Shown piece by piece: positions 36,162 to 46,690 of a stretch of DNA of 53,970 nt (the first letter of the stretch is position 1; each line of letters starts with the position of its first letter). The position numbers were made by a program, and so were the translations under genes. Origin of the DNA: Streptococcus parasanguinis (GTDB lineage: Bacteria; Bacillota; Bacilli; Lactobacillales; Streptococcaceae); the NCBI RefSeq assembly GCF_023109675.1, contig NZ_JALDUR010000013.1:1-53970 (forward strand), in the 5' to 3' direction. The notes under the pieces are model-generated. The model was given only the letters and a program-made list of their open reading frames with translations. It ran no database searches and had not been told where the DNA came from.

Positions 36162-37016
36162 TCATTTTTTTAAGGCACGAACAGCTGCTTCGTAGGTCTG
36201 CTCCATCAGCATGGTGACGGTCATAGGCCCAACCCCTCCTGGTACCGGGGTAATATGACTGGCCAAAGGTGCAACAGAGTCAAAATCGACATCCCCACAC
36301 AATTTGCCATTCTCATCGCGATTCATTCCGACGTCAATAACAACGGCGCCTTCTTTCACGAAGTCTGCTGTTACAAATTTGGCACGACCGATCGCAACAA
36401 CCAAGATATCTGCTCTTCTAGCAATTTTAGGCAGATGATGGGTCCGGGAATGGGTCAAGGTTACCGTCGCATTTTTGGCGAGGAGCAACTGCGCCATTGG
36501 TTTTCCAACGATATTGGAACGACCAATCACGACTGCTCGCTTCCCTTCTAGATCAATCCCGTACTCTTTGAACATCTCCATGATACCAGCGGGAGTCGAT
36601 GGCACCATAATCGGATTTCCAGCCCACAAGCGTCCCATATTCAATGGATGAAAGCCATCCACATCTTTTGTCGGATCAATGGCTAAAAGGACTGCATCCG
36701 CATCGATATGCTTAGGCAGTGGCAACTGCACTAAAATCCCATGCCAAAGGGGATCTTGATTGTAGTGTTCGATCACTTCTAATAATTCAGCTTGGCTGAT
36801 GCTTTCAGGAAGTCGTCTCACTTCACTCCGAAAGCCTGCCGCAATAGCAGAACGCTCTTTATTTCTTACATAGATTTTGCTGGCTGGATTATCTCCTACC
36901 ACGATGACAACGAGACCAGGCACAACCCCTGTCTCTTCTTTTAATCGTGCTGTTTTCTTCGCAATCTCACCCTGTAATTTTGTAGCGAGCGCCTTCCCAT
37001 CAATGAGTGTCGTCAT
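36162..37016 (-). CDS. folD: Methylenetetrahydrofolate dehydrogenase/cyclohydrolase
   Basis: Bifunctional enzyme of one-carbon folate metabolism. I use ATG 37016 (284 aa), since [15 protein letters not shown] is the family N-terminus and GAAAGAG lies upstream; the frame is open to 37082. The catalytic YVRNKE lysine region is near residue 50. [12 protein letters not shown] is followed by the NADP-binding [16 protein letters not shown] (about 162-177) and the [13 protein letters not shown] signature near the end. Confidence 0.96.
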   Translation of the reverse strand: MTTLIDGKALATKLQGEIAKKTARLKEETGVVPGLVVIVVGDNPASKIYVRNKERSAIAAGFRSEVRRLPESISQAELLEVIEHYNQDPLWHGILVQLPLPKHIDADAVLLAIDPTKDVDGFHPLNMGRLWAGNPIMVPSTPAGIMEMFKEYGIDLEGKRAVVIGRSNIVGKPMAQLLLAKNATVTLTHSRTHHLPKIARRADILVVAIGRAKFVTADFVKEGAVVIDVGMNRDENGKLCGDVDFDSVAPLASHITPVPGGVGPMTVTMLMEQTYEAAVRALKK

Positions 37017-37136
37017 ATCAATTCTCTTTCTAGTCAAGTAATGAAAATAGTCCTCTCTATTATAGCAGATTTCCACTCTCAAACCTAACTGTTCCTAATT
37101 AGAATTTCTTATAGACGAAAACTATAGCCAGATGGA

Positions 37137-37170
37137 CAAAAAATGAGCTTGAGACCACCCCAAACTCATC
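37137..37170 (-). terminator. Terminator of ykuJ
   Basis: A hairpin with ATGAG and CTCAT at its base and an imperfect CTTGAG/CCAAA upper part, followed by six T on the minus strand. Confidence 0.7.
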
Positions 37171-37181
37171 CACACAGCTGC

Positions 37182-37412
37182 TTAGTAAAGCAATTCATAA
37201 ATTTCCATTGCAATTAAATCAATGCTATCAAATGTATAGGTTTCACGCGCTTCAACATCACGAAGTGTAAAGGTTGAACCTTCTTCTTCATTGTGGTTGT
37301 ATGCTACTTCAGCGACAACAACACCGTCACGTTCAAAATTACGTTTCAAGTTTCCACCGTCTTTTGTCATCGTCTCCAAACGGTTGATAATCCGTACTAA
37401 ATGTGATTCCAT
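37182..37412 (-). CDS. ykuJ: DUF1797 family protein (YkuJ-like)
   Basis: A 76-residue protein resembling Bacillus YkuJ. It has the helix LVRIINRLETM, a beta sheet, and the ending TYTFDSIDLIAMEIYELLY, which parallels the YkuJ C-terminus. Function unknown. AGAGGAG precedes the ATG. Single-gene unit between folD and the divergent clpE. Confidence 0.88.
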   Translation of the reverse strand: MESHLVRIINRLETMTKDGGNLKRNFERDGVVVAEVAYNHNEEEGSTFTLRDVEARETYTFDSIDLIAMEIYELLY

Positions 37413-37541
37413 TTTATTTCTCCTCTTTACTTTCTACTCTACTATTTTATCATAAAAGAGAAAGCTCTTCCAATAAAAATTCACATTTTTCCATTGATTT
37501 GCTCTCTTCTTCAATCCTTAGCGACATTCCGTAGTAAATTC

Positions 37542-37569
37542 TTGCAAACTTCTAGAATACTGATATAAT
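37542..37569 (+). promoter_or_regulatory. Promoter of clpE
   Basis: TTGCAA (37542-37547), 16-bp spacer, TATAAT (37564-37569), followed by the CtsR box. Confidence 0.8.
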
Positions 37570-37582
37570 GAAACTATAAATC

Positions 37583-37599
37583 TTTGACTATTTTTGACC
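37583..37599 (+). promoter_or_regulatory. CtsR operator
   Basis: On the minus strand GGTCAAAAATAGTCAAA, a perfect match to the CtsR heptad direct repeat RGTCAAANANRGTCAAA. It lies 13 bp after the -10, over the transcription start region. clpE is therefore under heat-shock repression by CtsR. Confidence 0.93.
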
Positions 37600-37660
37600 T
37601 TTTAAAAATAGGCTCGTCTCTTGATGGGAAACCATCAAAAACCTACTGTGAGGTATGTAT

Positions 37661-39919
37661 ATGCTTTGTCAAAATTGTAAAATAAATGAATCAACCATCC
37701 ATTTATATACAAATGTAAATGGACGTCAGCAGCAAGTAGACCTCTGTCAAAATTGCTATAAAATTATGAAAACAGACCCAAATAACAGCTTCTTGAAAGG
37801 CATGACCCAACGGAGCCAACTCACTGGAGATCCTTTTGAAGATTTCTTCAATAACCTTGGAAACTTCCAAAGTCCGCAAGAACCTCAAACCCCTCCAACT
37901 CAATCCGGAGGCAGTTATGGAGGTGGCGGCTACGGCCAAAACAATAACCGTGGTGGCGGTCAAGACCCTCGTCAAGCACGCCCTCAGAAGCCAAAAGGAC
38001 TGTTAGAAGAGTTCGGTATCAATGTCACAGAAATTGCCCGCAAAGGGGATATTGACCCTGTCATTGGCCGTGACGAGGAGATTATCCGTGTCATCGAAAT
38101 TCTCAACCGTCGAACCAAGAACAATCCGGTTCTGATTGGAGAGCCTGGGGTCGGAAAAACTGCTGTTGTGGAAGGCCTGGCTCAAAAAATCGTCGATGGC
38201 GACGTTCCTCATAAATTGCAAGGAAAAGAAGTCATCCGCCTAGATGTCGTGAGCCTCGTTCAGGGCACAGGCATTCGTGGTCAATTCGAAGAACGCATGC
38301 AAAAATTAATGGATGAAATTCGTCAACGCGAAGATGTTATTCTGTTCATCGACGAAATCCATGAAATTGTTGGCGCAGGATCAGCTGGTGAGGGCAATAT
38401 GGATGCTGGAAATATCCTTAAACCAGCCTTAGCGCGCGGAGAACTCCAATTAGTTGGGGCTACTACCCTCAATGAATACCGTATCATTGAAAAAGATGCG
38501 GCCTTGGAACGTCGGATGCAGCCCGTTAAGGTCGATGAACCAACGGTTGAAGAAACCATCACCATCCTCAAGGGCATCCAGAAAAAATACGAAGACTACC
38601 ACCACGTCCACTATACAGACGGGGCCATCGAAGCGGCAGCTATTCTTTCAAACCGCTATATCCAAGATCGCTTCCTGCCAGACAAGGCCATTGATTTGTT
38701 GGATGAAGCGGGATCTAAGATGAACCTGACCCTAAACTTCGTGGATCCCAAAGTGATCGACCAGCGCTTGATTGAAGCGGAAAACCTCAAAGCTCAAGCG
38801 ACGCGCGAAGAAGACTTTGAAAAAGCAGCCTACTTCCGCGACCAAATCGCGAAATACAAGGAAATGCAAGGTCAACATGTCACCGATCAGGAAACCCCTG
38901 TCATCAGTGAAAAAACTATTGAACACATCGTTGAACAAAAGACCAATATTCCTGTTGGTGATTTGAAAGAAAAAGAACAGTCTCAATTGATCAATCTGGC
39001 TTCTGATTTGAAAGCTCATGTGATCGGTCAAGATGATGCAGTAGATAAAATCGCGAAAGCCATTCGACGCAATCGTGTCGGCCTAGGATCTCCAAATCGA
39101 CCAATCGGAAGCTTCCTCTTTGTCGGACCAACCGGTGTCGGAAAGACCGAATTGTCTAAACAATTGGCGATCGAGCTCTTTGGCTCTGCAGACAATATGA
39201 TCCGCTTTGATATGAGCGAATACATGGAAAAACATAGCGTAGCGAAACTAGTCGGAGCTCCTCCGGGCTATGTTGGCTACGATGAAGCCGGACAACTAAC
39301 AGAAAAGGTACGTCGCAATCCTTACTCCCTCGTGTTATTGGATGAAGTGGAAAAAGCCCATCCAGATGTCATGCACATGTTCTTGCAAGTCTTGGATGAT
39401 GGCCGTTTGACAGATGGTCAAGGTCGTACCGTCAGCTTTAAAGATACTATTATCATCATGACCTCTAATGCTGGAACCGGCAAAGCTGAGGCCAATGTTG
39501 GTTTTGGAGCTGCTCGCGAAGGTCGAACCAACTCTGTACTTGGAGAACTCGGTAACTTCTTTAGCCCTGAATTCATGAACCGTTTTGATGGCATCATTGA
39601 ATTCCAACCTCTATCAAAAGAAAACCTTCTCCAAATCGTTACCCTCATGCTGGATGAAGTCAATCAACGTCTCGCACAAAATGAGATTCATCTGGATGTG
39701 ACAGAGAAGGTCAAAGAAAAACTGGTCGATCTGGGATACGATCCAAAAATGGGGGCCCGCCCACTCCGTCGTACCATCCAAGACCATATCGAAGATGCTA
39801 TTACCGATTATTACCTGGAACATCCAAGTGAGAAACAACTCAAAGCCGTCATGACCAGCAATGGGAATATTAGTATCAAAGCTGTTCACAAAACGGCCGA
39901 AAAGAAGTCAGAAGCATAA
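37661..39919 (+). CDS. clpE: Clp protease ATP-binding subunit ClpE
   Basis: HSP100 unfoldase that feeds ClpP. I prefer ATG 37661 (752 aa, the usual ClpE length) to the ATG two codons earlier, because GTGAGG is too close to the latter. The N-terminal zinc finger has CQNC and CQNC pairs (Cys3/6 and about Cys28/31). A Gly/Asn/Gln-rich linker follows. The first AAA+ module has GEPGVGKT (about 159-166), a UVR-type coiled coil follows (about 385-400), and the second module has GPTGVGKT (about 488-495). Monocistronic; the CtsR box upstream fits stress control. Confidence 0.96.
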   Translation: MLCQNCKINESTIHLYTNVNGRQQQVDLCQNCYKIMKTDPNNSFLKGMTQRSQLTGDPFEDFFNNLGNFQSPQEPQTPPTQSGGSYGGGGYGQNNNRGGGQDPRQARPQKPKGLLEEFGINVTEIARKGDIDPVIGRDEEIIRVIEILNRRTKNNPVLIGEPGVGKTAVVEGLAQKIVDGDVPHKLQGKEVIRLDVVSLVQGTGIRGQFEERMQKLMDEIRQREDVILFIDEIHEIVGAGSAGEGNMDAGNILKPALARGELQLVGATTLNEYRIIEKDAALERRMQPVKVDEPTVEETITILKGIQKKYEDYHHVHYTDGAIEAAAILSNRYIQDRFLPDKAIDLLDEAGSKMNLTLNFVDPKVIDQRLIEAENLKAQATREEDFEKAAYFRDQIAKYKEMQGQHVTDQETPVISEKTIEHIVEQKTNIPVGDLKEKEQSQLINLASDLKAHVIGQDDAVDKIAKAIRRNRVGLGSPNRPIGSFLFVGPTGVGKTELSKQLAIELFGSADNMIRFDMSEYMEKHSVAKLVGAPPGYVGYDEAGQLTEKVRRNPYSLVLLDEVEKAHPDVMHMFLQVLDDGRLTDGQGRTVSFKDTIIIMTSNAGTGKAEANVGFGAAREGRTNSVLGELGNFFSPEFMNRFDGIIEFQPLSKENLLQIVTLMLDEVNQRLAQNEIHLDVTEKVKEKLVDLGYDPKMGARPLRRTIQDHIEDAITDYYLEHPSEKQLKAVMTSNGNISIKAVHKTAEKKSEA

Positions 39920-39936
39920 TCAGTAAATGTACATTC

Positions 39937-40113
39937 AGAGAGTGGGACAGAAATCGGTAATTCGTTAGAATTCGATTTCGTCGTCCCACCTCCGCACAGT
40001 TGAGTAGGGCTGTAAAAGCTGATGAAATCAGCGTAGTAGAGCCCACTCAACCACTGCGTCTTGCTCGACAATCCAAAAATAATTGAGAGGCTAGGACTTC
40101 TGTCCCACTCTCT
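39937..40113 (+). repeat. Copy C of the 177-bp repeat, with perfect terminal inverted repeats
   Basis: The termini 39937-39952 and 40098-40113 are perfect 16-bp inverted repeats (AGAGAGTGGGACAGAA). Internal hairpins are GTGGGAC...GTCCCAC (39943-39989), and TTGAGT-AGGGCT with AGCCCACTCAA enclosing GCTGAT/ATCAGC. The element starts 17 bp after the clpE stop and ends about 70 bp before the Nudix gene. No open frame lies inside. Confidence 0.92.
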
Positions 40114-40183
40114 TTCTTTTTTCCCTCCAGATTTTTGCTAAAAAATATGATATAATGATGAAAAAATAAGAAAAGAGAAAACC

Positions 40184-40633
40184 ATGACCATTCCAAGTTT
40201 TGGTGAAAAAAAACAAGATGTGACCTACGTCAATCGCTATGGTGTCTACGCTGTTATTCCCAATAAGGACAAGGATCAGATCATCCTCGTTCAAGCTCCA
40301 AATGGGGCTTGGTTCTTACCTGGCGGGGAAATCGAGGCAGGTGAAGATCACTTGCAAGCTCTGAAACGGGAACTGATCGAAGAATTAGGTTTTACCGCTG
40401 TTTTAGGACAATACTATGGCCAAGCAGATGAGTATTTCTATTCCAGTCATCGCGACACCTACTACTACAATCCTGCCTATATTTATGAAGTGGTAGACTA
40501 TACAGAGACTCAAAAACCACTGGAAGATTTTAACAGTCTTGCTTGGTTTCCTGTAGATGAAGCTATTGAAAAACTCAAACGTGGCAGTCACAAATGGGGC
40601 ATTGAACAGTGGAAAAATACCCACAAAAAATAA
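40184..40633 (+). CDS. Nudix hydrolase
   Basis: The 149-residue hydrolase has a complete Nudix box, GGEIEAGEDHLQALKRELIEELGF (about 46-69), matching Gx5Ex7REUxEExGU. It acts on nucleoside diphosphate derivatives or similar pyrophosphates; the substrate is unknown. A TATAAT -10 is about 22 bp upstream, just after the repeat. The ribosome-binding site is AAAAGAG. Confidence 0.92.
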   Translation: MTIPSFGEKKQDVTYVNRYGVYAVIPNKDKDQIILVQAPNGAWFLPGGEIEAGEDHLQALKRELIEELGFTAVLGQYYGQADEYFYSSHRDTYYYNPAYIYEVVDYTETQKPLEDFNSLAWFPVDEAIEKLKRGSHKWGIEQWKNTHKK

Positions 40634-40642
40634 AGGAATTCT

Positions 40643-40670
40643 TTCACAAATAATAAAAAAGTGCTATAAT
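40643..40670 (+). promoter_or_regulatory. Promoter of the DUF1827 gene
   Basis: TTCACA (40643-40648), 16-bp spacer, TATAAT (40665-40670). The leader is about 25 nt, with AGGAGG before the ATG. Confidence 0.7.
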
Positions 40671-40700
40671 AAATGAAGATAGAGGTTAGGAGGAACTCAT

Positions 40701-41003
40701 ATGAAGCTCATTAATACCACAAATAGTCATGCTGTACTGGTCAAAAGCCAACTTGCCAGCACTGACGCCTTGCTTGTCGAGGTTTATTCCGCGGGCAATA
40801 CCGATGTCGTTTTTACACAGGCCCCAACACACTATGAATTATTGATCAGTAACAAACACCGAGCTATTCGTGAAACTGAAGTAGAAAAAATTCGTGAGTT
40901 CTTTTTAAAACGTAAGATTGATCTTCAAATCATTGACCAATCCGCTATTAAAACCCTCTACTCCGATAAACTAATTGAAATTTCCTTTCCAATTACAAAG
41001 TAA
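40701..41003 (+). CDS. DUF1827 family protein
   Basis: The 100-residue cytosolic protein looks like the DUF1827 family of lactic acid bacteria, with a mixed alpha/beta pattern and no catalytic motif. Function unknown. A strong AGGAGG site and its own promoter indicate good expression. The stop codon lies within the stem of the terminator. Confidence 0.82.
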   Translation: MKLINTTNSHAVLVKSQLASTDALLVEVYSAGNTDVVFTQAPTHYELLISNKHRAIRETEVEKIREFFLKRKIDLQIIDQSAIKTLYSDKLIEISFPITK

Positions 41004-41027
41004 GGCCAATTTGCCTTACTTTTTTTA
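40997..41027 (+). terminator. Terminator of the DUF1827 gene
   Basis: AAAGTAAGGC-CAATTT-GCCTTACTTT with further T. The stem begins before the stop codon. Confidence 0.92.
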
Positions 41028-41060
41028 TTTCCTTAATTCATGAATCTCTACACTATTCTA

Positions 41061-41103
41061 GCCATTAAAAAAGAAGTTCCTTTATGGAACTTCTTTTAAT
41101 GGC
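41061..41103 (-). terminator. Terminator of ileS
   Basis: A long hairpin with GAAGTTCC/GGAACTTC at its core and A/T-rich lower stem, loop TTTAT, ending in six T on the minus strand. It is a few bases after the ileS stop. Confidence 0.9.
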
Positions 41104-41105
41104 TT

Positions 41106-43898
41106 TTATTTAGCTTCAAATCCTTCTGCGACTGCGTCCGCAAAGTTCTCTTCGACGATGCTTGCACAGTGATCACAGATGGTTGCATGATAGTGGCGTT
41201 CAGCCGTTGTTGGGTCGATACGACGGCAACGATCACAAACTTCACCAGTGGCACGTTCAACTGTGAAGGCTACATCTTCAAAGGTCACTGCACCTTCTGG
41301 AGCTGAGCCTTCTGCGATGGTCAATTCAGAAACAATCAAGAGTTGAGCAACATTGCTATCTACAGCTCCAAGAAGTGTTTTCACAACTTCGTTTGGATAA
41401 ACTGTCAAATGAGCTTCCAGTGATTTACCAATCACTTTTTCATTCCGTGCTTCTTCCAAGGCTTTTTGAGCTTGACCACGGAAGTCCATGAAGGCTGACC
41501 AGGTATCCAAGATTTCTTCTTGGTTGGCAAACGTTTCTGCTTCTGGCAATTCTGACAATTGAACGAAGTCTTCTGCTTCAAACTCAAGATAAGACCAGAT
41601 TTCTTCAGCAGTGTGAGGAAGAATTGGAGTCAAGAGTTTCGTGATTTTCACAAGGATATCATAGAAGACTGTTTGCATTTGACGGCGTTCGAGGGATTTA
41701 GCTCCTTCGATGTAAACAACATCCTTGGCAAAATCCAGGTAGAAGGCAGACAAATCAACGTTGATAAAGTTAACAAGCGCCTTGTAGATCGTCAAGAACT
41801 CAAAGTTTTCATAAGCGTCACGGATGGTCTTGACAAGCTGGTTAAAGCGAATGGTCATGTACTTGTCCACTGAACGAAGCTCGTCGTAAGCAACTGTATC
41901 CTCAGCCGGGTTAAAGTCAGAAGTATTCGCGATCAAGAAACGAAGGGTATTTCGGATCTTACGGTAAGTCTCAGACACTTGGCTCAAGATATCCATTGAG
42001 ATACGTACATCGTTGCTTGAGTCTACACTAGTTACCCAAAGACGCAAGATTTCAGCACCAAATTGCTTTTCAACATCACTTGGAGCAATGGTATTTCCAA
42101 GAGATTTAGACATCTTCTCACCTTTACCATCCAAGGCAAAACCTTGAGACAAGATTTGTTTGTATGGTGCGACACCATGGTTCGCCACAGATGTGATAAG
42201 AGATGAGTTGAACCAACCACGGTATTGGTCTGAACCTTCAAGGTAAAGATCAGCTGGGTATTTGAGTTCTGGACGATTAACCACAACCCCATTCCATGAT
42301 GAACCTGAGTCAAACCAGACGTCCATGATATCTGTTTCTTTTGTAAATTCGCCATTTGGTGAACCAGGATGCGTAAACCCTTCTGGCAAGAGGTCTTTCG
42401 CTTCACGTTGCCACCAGATGATGGAACCATGTTCTTCAAAGAGTTGCGCTACATGTTCGATGGTTTCAGCTGTCATGATTGGTGTGCCATCTTCTGCATA
42501 GAAGATTGGAAGAGGCACACCCCAGGCACGTTGACGAGAGATGACCCAGTCACCACGGTCACGAATCATGTTATAAAGACGCACTTTCCCCCATTCTGAG
42601 TGGAATTTCACTTTTTCAATTTCATCTAGGATATCTTGACGGAATTTTGATACAGAAGCGAACCACTGTGGCACGGCACGCCAGATGATTGGTTTTTTCG
42701 TCCGCCAGTCAAATGGGTAGGAGTGAGAGATTTCTTCTTGAGCAAGGAGCAAATCGCCAAATTTTTCGATAACCGTTGGAACAACCTTGTCGTAGAATTG
42801 ACCTGCAAAATCAGGACCAGCATTCTCCATCATAATACCGCGTTCGTTAACAGTAACAGCAACTTCGAGGCCATTGGCAATCCCTACATTGTAGTCATCC
42901 TCACCAAAACCAGGAGCGGTATGGACGATACCAGTACCTGAATCAAGGGTTACATGCTCACCAAGGATCACCAATTCATCCACTTCAGGATCCCATGGAT
43001 GTTCTGTAACGATATGGTTCAATTCTTTTCCTTGGTAAGTTGCAAGGACTTCAGCATTTTCCCAACCGAATTTTTCAGAAAGGCTTGGCAAGAGCTCAGA
43101 TGCTACGACATACTTGCGGTCAGATCCAGCAGGCTTCACTACGACATAATCAAACTCTGCACCCACCGTCAATCCACGAGAAGCTGTAACCGTAAATGGA
43201 GTTGTTGTCCAGACAACGATGTAAGTGTCTGTATCTAGGACACCCTTACCATCTTTAACTTTGTTCGCATAGTAAAGAGACGTTGATACCAAATCATGGT
43301 ATTCAATCTCTGCTTCAGCGAGGGCTGATTCAGAAGACCAAGACCAGTAAACTGGCTTAGCCCCACGGTAGATATAGCCTTTATTGGCCATTTCACCAAA
43401 GACTCGGATCTGTGCTGCTTCATAGTCAGGCGTCAAGGTTACATAAGGATGATCCCAATCACCTGAAACACCTAAGCGTTTGAAGTCTTCGCGTTGTTTA
43501 TCTACTTGAGAAAGCGCATATTCACGGCAGAGTTTCAAATACTCAACCAAGTCCATTTCTTTACGTTTCACGCCTTGTTTGGCCAAGACTTGCTCAATTG
43601 GCAAACCATGAGTATCCCAACCTGGAATATAAGGGGCGTAAAATCCTGACATAGACTTAGAACGAACAATGATATCTTTTGAGATCTTGTTCATGGCATG
43701 CCCTACGTGAATATTTCCGTTGGCATAGGGAGGGCCATCATGAAGGGTAAAATGCGGTTTTCCTTCATTCAACTCTTGACGGCGTTGATACAATTTTGCA
43801 TCTTCCCATTCTTTTTGCCAAACTGGTTCCTTCGTTGGAAGCCCAGCCCGCATTGGAAAAGCTGTTTTCCCAAGATTCAATGTTTCTTTAAGTTTCAT
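41106..43898 (-). CDS. ileS: Isoleucyl-tRNA synthetase
   Basis: Class I synthetase of 930 residues charging tRNA-Ile. The HIGH-equivalent motif is HVGH in [15 protein letters not shown] (about 55-69), and KMSKS is in [12 protein letters not shown] (near 590-600). The editing domain (CP1) lies between them. A C-terminal zinc finger has CDRC and CDHC pairs (about 887-910). It is preceded by a T-box leader, so uncharged tRNA-Ile controls it. Last gene after the division cluster. Confidence 0.98.
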   Translation of the reverse strand: MKLKETLNLGKTAFPMRAGLPTKEPVWQKEWEDAKLYQRRQELNEGKPHFTLHDGPPYANGNIHVGHAMNKISKDIIVRSKSMSGFYAPYIPGWDTHGLPIEQVLAKQGVKRKEMDLVEYLKLCREYALSQVDKQREDFKRLGVSGDWDHPYVTLTPDYEAAQIRVFGEMANKGYIYRGAKPVYWSWSSESALAEAEIEYHDLVSTSLYYANKVKDGKGVLDTDTYIVVWTTTPFTVTASRGLTVGAEFDYVVVKPAGSDRKYVVASELLPSLSEKFGWENAEVLATYQGKELNHIVTEHPWDPEVDELVILGEHVTLDSGTGIVHTAPGFGEDDYNVGIANGLEVAVTVNERGIMMENAGPDFAGQFYDKVVPTVIEKFGDLLLAQEEISHSYPFDWRTKKPIIWRAVPQWFASVSKFRQDILDEIEKVKFHSEWGKVRLYNMIRDRGDWVISRQRAWGVPLPIFYAEDGTPIMTAETIEHVAQLFEEHGSIIWWQREAKDLLPEGFTHPGSPNGEFTKETDIMDVWFDSGSSWNGVVVNRPELKYPADLYLEGSDQYRGWFNSSLITSVANHGVAPYKQILSQGFALDGKGEKMSKSLGNTIAPSDVEKQFGAEILRLWVTSVDSSNDVRISMDILSQVSETYRKIRNTLRFLIANTSDFNPAEDTVAYDELRSVDKYMTIRFNQLVKTIRDAYENFEFLTIYKALVNFINVDLSAFYLDFAKDVVYIEGAKSLERRQMQTVFYDILVKITKLLTPILPHTAEEIWSYLEFEAEDFVQLSELPEAETFANQEEILDTWSAFMDFRGQAQKALEEARNEKVIGKSLEAHLTVYPNEVVKTLLGAVDSNVAQLLIVSELTIAEGSAPEGAVTFEDVAFTVERATGEVCDRCRRIDPTTAERHYHATICDHCASIVEENFADAVAEGFEAK

Positions 43899-43925
43899 TG
43901 TGTCTCCTTATTGATTTAAAAAGCT

Positions 43926-44150
43926 ATAAAAAAACACGAGCATCCTAAAAAGGACGATTGCTCGTGGTACCACCTTTGTTCGAGAAGTCGCAAACGACTT
44001 TCTCCTCTCATCCCGTAACGAGGGAAACGTCCGTTCTTACTCAATGGTTCAGAACGAATACTGTAAAAGGATCATCCATTAAGAGGGAGTGCAGATCTTC
44101 CACCATCATCTGCTCGCTAGACCTATCATTAATGGACCTGTTTTTACAAA
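43926..44150 (-). promoter_or_regulatory. T-box riboswitch of ileS
   Basis: On the minus strand the conserved T-box motif AAAGGTGGTACCACG occurs near 43963-43977. It is followed by a terminator hairpin, ACGAGCA...TGCTCGT with seven T (about 43926-43970). The upstream 170 nt hold the stem I region, with ATTAATGGA-type pairing at its base. I could not fix the specifier codon with confidence; isoleucine is inferred from the gene. A TATAAT -10 overlaps the divIVA stop (44151-44156). Confidence 0.9.
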
Positions 44151-44151
44151 A

Positions 44152-44979
44152 TTATAAAATATTGACAGATTCACGATTTGCATCATCTTCAGGTTGAATA
44201 GTTTCTTCAACCTCAACAACTTCTTCATTTTCATGACGAGCGTGCTCTGCTTCTTCTAAAGCGGATTGAACTTTTTCATTCAAACCTTCAAACGCTTGTG
44301 TTGCACCCAATTCTAAATTAGCAGCTTCGATGCGTTTTTGCAATTCTTCGATTTCAGCTGGAGAGAATTGACGAGTCAAATCAATGTTATCATCTTCTGC
44401 ATGATGATGGTGAACAGATTCACCCAAAGCTTTCTCCACAATTTCACGGAAAGCTTCATCACTTGTTTGAATGTACATAGCTGTTGGACGAAGAATTTCA
44501 TCCCATTCAGGTGTATCGATAATGCTCAATTGGCTTTCGATGGTTGATTTCAAACGTTGATGGAAGACGCGTGTCTTGTTCTTCAATTCCTCTGTTTCAA
44601 CGGCAACCTTCTTGGCATTATCCGTTGCATGACGAAGGATTTCATTTGCTTTTTGTTTTGCTTCATCTACTAAGTGCTGTGCATCTTGTTCAGCTTGACG
44701 AACAATATTTTCAGAACGTTCGTTAGCGGCTTGTTTGACACGTTCCGCAGTATCTTGTGCAATCAAAACAGATTGACTCAATGAATCTTTCATTTCATCA
44801 AAATAGTTTAAGCGTTCTTCAAGAGCTTGAATTTTTGCTTCTTGATCATGATTTAAACGAACAAGATCTTCATAATCGCGAACAACGATATCTAGAAATT
44901 CTTCTACTTCGTTCGCATCATACCCTCTAAATTTAACGCCAAAAGTTTTATCTTTAATTTCTAAAGCAGTAAGAGCCAT
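44152..44979 (-). CDS. divIVA: Cell division protein DivIVA
   Basis: The 275-residue septal and polar organiser recognises curved membrane. The N-terminal domain (LTALEIKDKTFGVKFRGYDANEVEEFLD) carries the membrane-binding loop. A long coiled coil fills about 35-150, followed by a linker with a short HHHH run near 202 and an acidic tail. GAGGAG precedes the ATG. In streptococci it directs division-site and pole maturation and is phosphorylated by StkP. It is the end of the ftsZ-linked cluster. Confidence 0.96.
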   Translation of the reverse strand: MALTALEIKDKTFGVKFRGYDANEVEEFLDIVVRDYEDLVRLNHDQEAKIQALEERLNYFDEMKDSLSQSVLIAQDTAERVKQAANERSENIVRQAEQDAQHLVDEAKQKANEILRHATDNAKKVAVETEELKNKTRVFHQRLKSTIESQLSIIDTPEWDEILRPTAMYIQTSDEAFREIVEKALGESVHHHHAEDDNIDLTRQFSPAEIEELQKRIEAANLELGATQAFEGLNEKVQSALEEAEHARHENEEVVEVEETIQPEDDANRESVNIL

Positions 44980-44988
44980 AACTCCTCC

Positions 44989-45780
44989 TCATTTTTTACT
45001 TAAGAGTACTTCAACAGTTATTTTATATTTTCCACTCTTTGAAATACCATTTTCAGAAACAATTTTAAGACGCCCAAAGCGTCGGACACTGACTAAATCA
45101 TTCAGACCTACAGCATAGCTAACATTGGAAGTAGTAGCATAGTTAACTTTCACTAAACCAGAACTAATCAACTGACTAGCTTGTGAGCGTGAAAGCTTGA
45201 AGGTCCCAGCAATCACCTTATCTAACCGATAACTCGACACGAGAATATCTCGCTGCTGGCTTTCTTCCTCTACGATCATTTGTTCAGAGAGAGGAACTTC
45301 CCTCAGCTTAACAGGTACCCGAGAAATTTTCTGGATGTGATCCATGAAATAGGGAACAAAACGCTGTTCAACAAATACTTGGATCTTTCCATCACTCGTT
45401 AGAATATCTCCAAAGGACTTGCGTTCCACACCTAATTGGTGAACAATGGTCCCCAGTACCTGGGAATGGGTCAAGTGATGAAATTTTGAAGCATAGACCA
45501 TTTCCAATAGGGCCAGATCAAAGTCACTTGGATCTAATTGGTAATAATCTAGAGCAACAATAACCTTGGCATACTCCATTTTCTGCTCATCGCTGGAAGC
45601 AAAGACCTGTAATTGGTAGCTTGCCGCGACATTTCGTAAAATAGTGACCTGATGAGGGTTTAAAAAGCCCGTCACCTCAACAGAATAGCGTTCCACCACT
45701 CTTTCAGACAATTCAATACAACGATCAATGAATTCGTGATCTTCGCGATTGAAATGTTGGTAAATCTCTGTCTGTCCCAT
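44989..45780 (-). CDS. ylmH: S4-domain RNA-binding protein YlmH
   Basis: The 263-residue protein has an N-terminal region typical of YlmH and a C-terminal S4 domain (about 185-245; YRLDKVIAGTFKLSRSQASQLISSGLVKVN). YlmH proteins act in ribosome rescue and quality control in Gram-positive bacteria. Its place between yggT and divIVA is conserved. Confidence 0.93.
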   Translation of the reverse strand: MGQTEIYQHFNREDHEFIDRCIELSERVVERYSVEVTGFLNPHQVTILRNVAASYQLQVFASSDEQKMEYAKVIVALDYYQLDPSDFDLALLEMVYASKFHHLTHSQVLGTIVHQLGVERKSFGDILTSDGKIQVFVEQRFVPYFMDHIQKISRVPVKLREVPLSEQMIVEEESQQRDILVSSYRLDKVIAGTFKLSRSQASQLISSGLVKVNYATTSNVSYAVGLNDLVSVRRFGRLKIVSENGISKSGKYKITVEVLLSKK

Positions 45781-45786
45781 CGTTTT

Positions 45787-46050
45787 CTACCCAATCAAAA
45801 GTAGGAACAAGCGGGCTAATAACTGATTCATCAAGTTCAAGACCAAAAGTGCTACAAGAACCGTAAAATCCAAGCCCCCAAACTGTAATGGTAACTTTCT
45901 AAAAAGGCTCAAAAATGGTTCAACTAGGCGGTGAACCATTTGTCCAAGAGTACTCTGAGGTGCCCCAGGGAACCAAGATAGTAAGGCATAGATGACAAGA
46001 ATGATGGAATAGATTTGAATGATATTTGATAAGTATTGAAAGATAACCAT
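45787..46050 (-). CDS. yggT: YggT family membrane protein
   Basis: An 87-residue protein with two membrane segments (about 8-27 and 62-85). Between them is the family motif LSWFPGAPQSTLGQMVHRLVEPFLSLFRK. Thought to help Z-ring or nucleoid organisation; its exact role is unclear. It lies 1 bp after sepF. Confidence 0.93.
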   Translation of the reverse strand: MVIFQYLSNIIQIYSIILVIYALLSWFPGAPQSTLGQMVHRLVEPFLSLFRKLPLQFGGLDFTVLVALLVLNLMNQLLARLFLLLIG

Positions 46051-46051
46051 C

Positions 46052-46681
46052 TTAACGATTACGTTTCATATCATAGTCAAATTCTGTCACTTCCACATCA
46101 TTTGGAAGGCGGATATCTTCAATGTTAACAACTACATTAATTGGAGTCAACAAGTACATGGTACTTGCAACACGACGAAGATTTCCTGCTAAAACATAAC
46201 GAGCCCCATCCAAATAATCTAAACAACGACGTGCTTGTACTTCTGTCATATATTGGAAGTCAATCAAGATACTCTCATTAGATAGTAATAGATCAACAAT
46301 TTCAGTCGCTTCCTCGTATTTGCGGGGATAGCGTACATCAATGGTAATCTTTTCATCTGTATTTGCACGATTAGCAGCCAATTCACGTTGACGTTCATGC
46401 AAGCGAGTAATATTTTCAGATGTATTTTTCGTTGTTGAAACAGGTTCCTTCACTGCCGCTGTAGACACTGGAGTCGTAACAGGTGCGACAGGAGTCGGTT
46501 TTGGTTTTACTGATTCTCTTTGACTAATCTGTGGACGTGGAGAAGTCACTTGAGGAGTCGGCTGTGGCTGAGGAACTGGTTGAGTTTCCGCCCCAGCTGC
46601 TTTTGCCTCGCGAACTTCTACTTCTTCACCGTCTTCTGTGAAGTAGTCAATAAAGTTGTTAAATTTATCTTTTAATGACAT
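46052..46681 (-). CDS. sepF: Cell division protein SepF
   Basis: FtsZ-bundling membrane anchor of 209 residues. The N-terminal amphipathic helix ([14 protein letters not shown]) binds the membrane. A Pro/Gln/Thr-rich linker (about 32-90) leads to the globular SepF domain (about 110-209), which binds the FtsZ tail. Same operon as ftsZ and ylmE. Confidence 0.95.
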   Translation of the reverse strand: MSLKDKFNNFIDYFTEDGEEVEVREAKAAGAETQPVPQPQPTPQVTSPRPQISQRESVKPKPTPVAPVTTPVSTAAVKEPVSTTKNTSENITRLHERQRELAANRANTDEKITIDVRYPRKYEEATEIVDLLLSNESILIDFQYMTEVQARRCLDYLDGARYVLAGNLRRVASTMYLLTPINVVVNIEDIRLPNDVEVTEFDYDMKRNR

Positions 46682-46690
46682 AGTTCTTTC

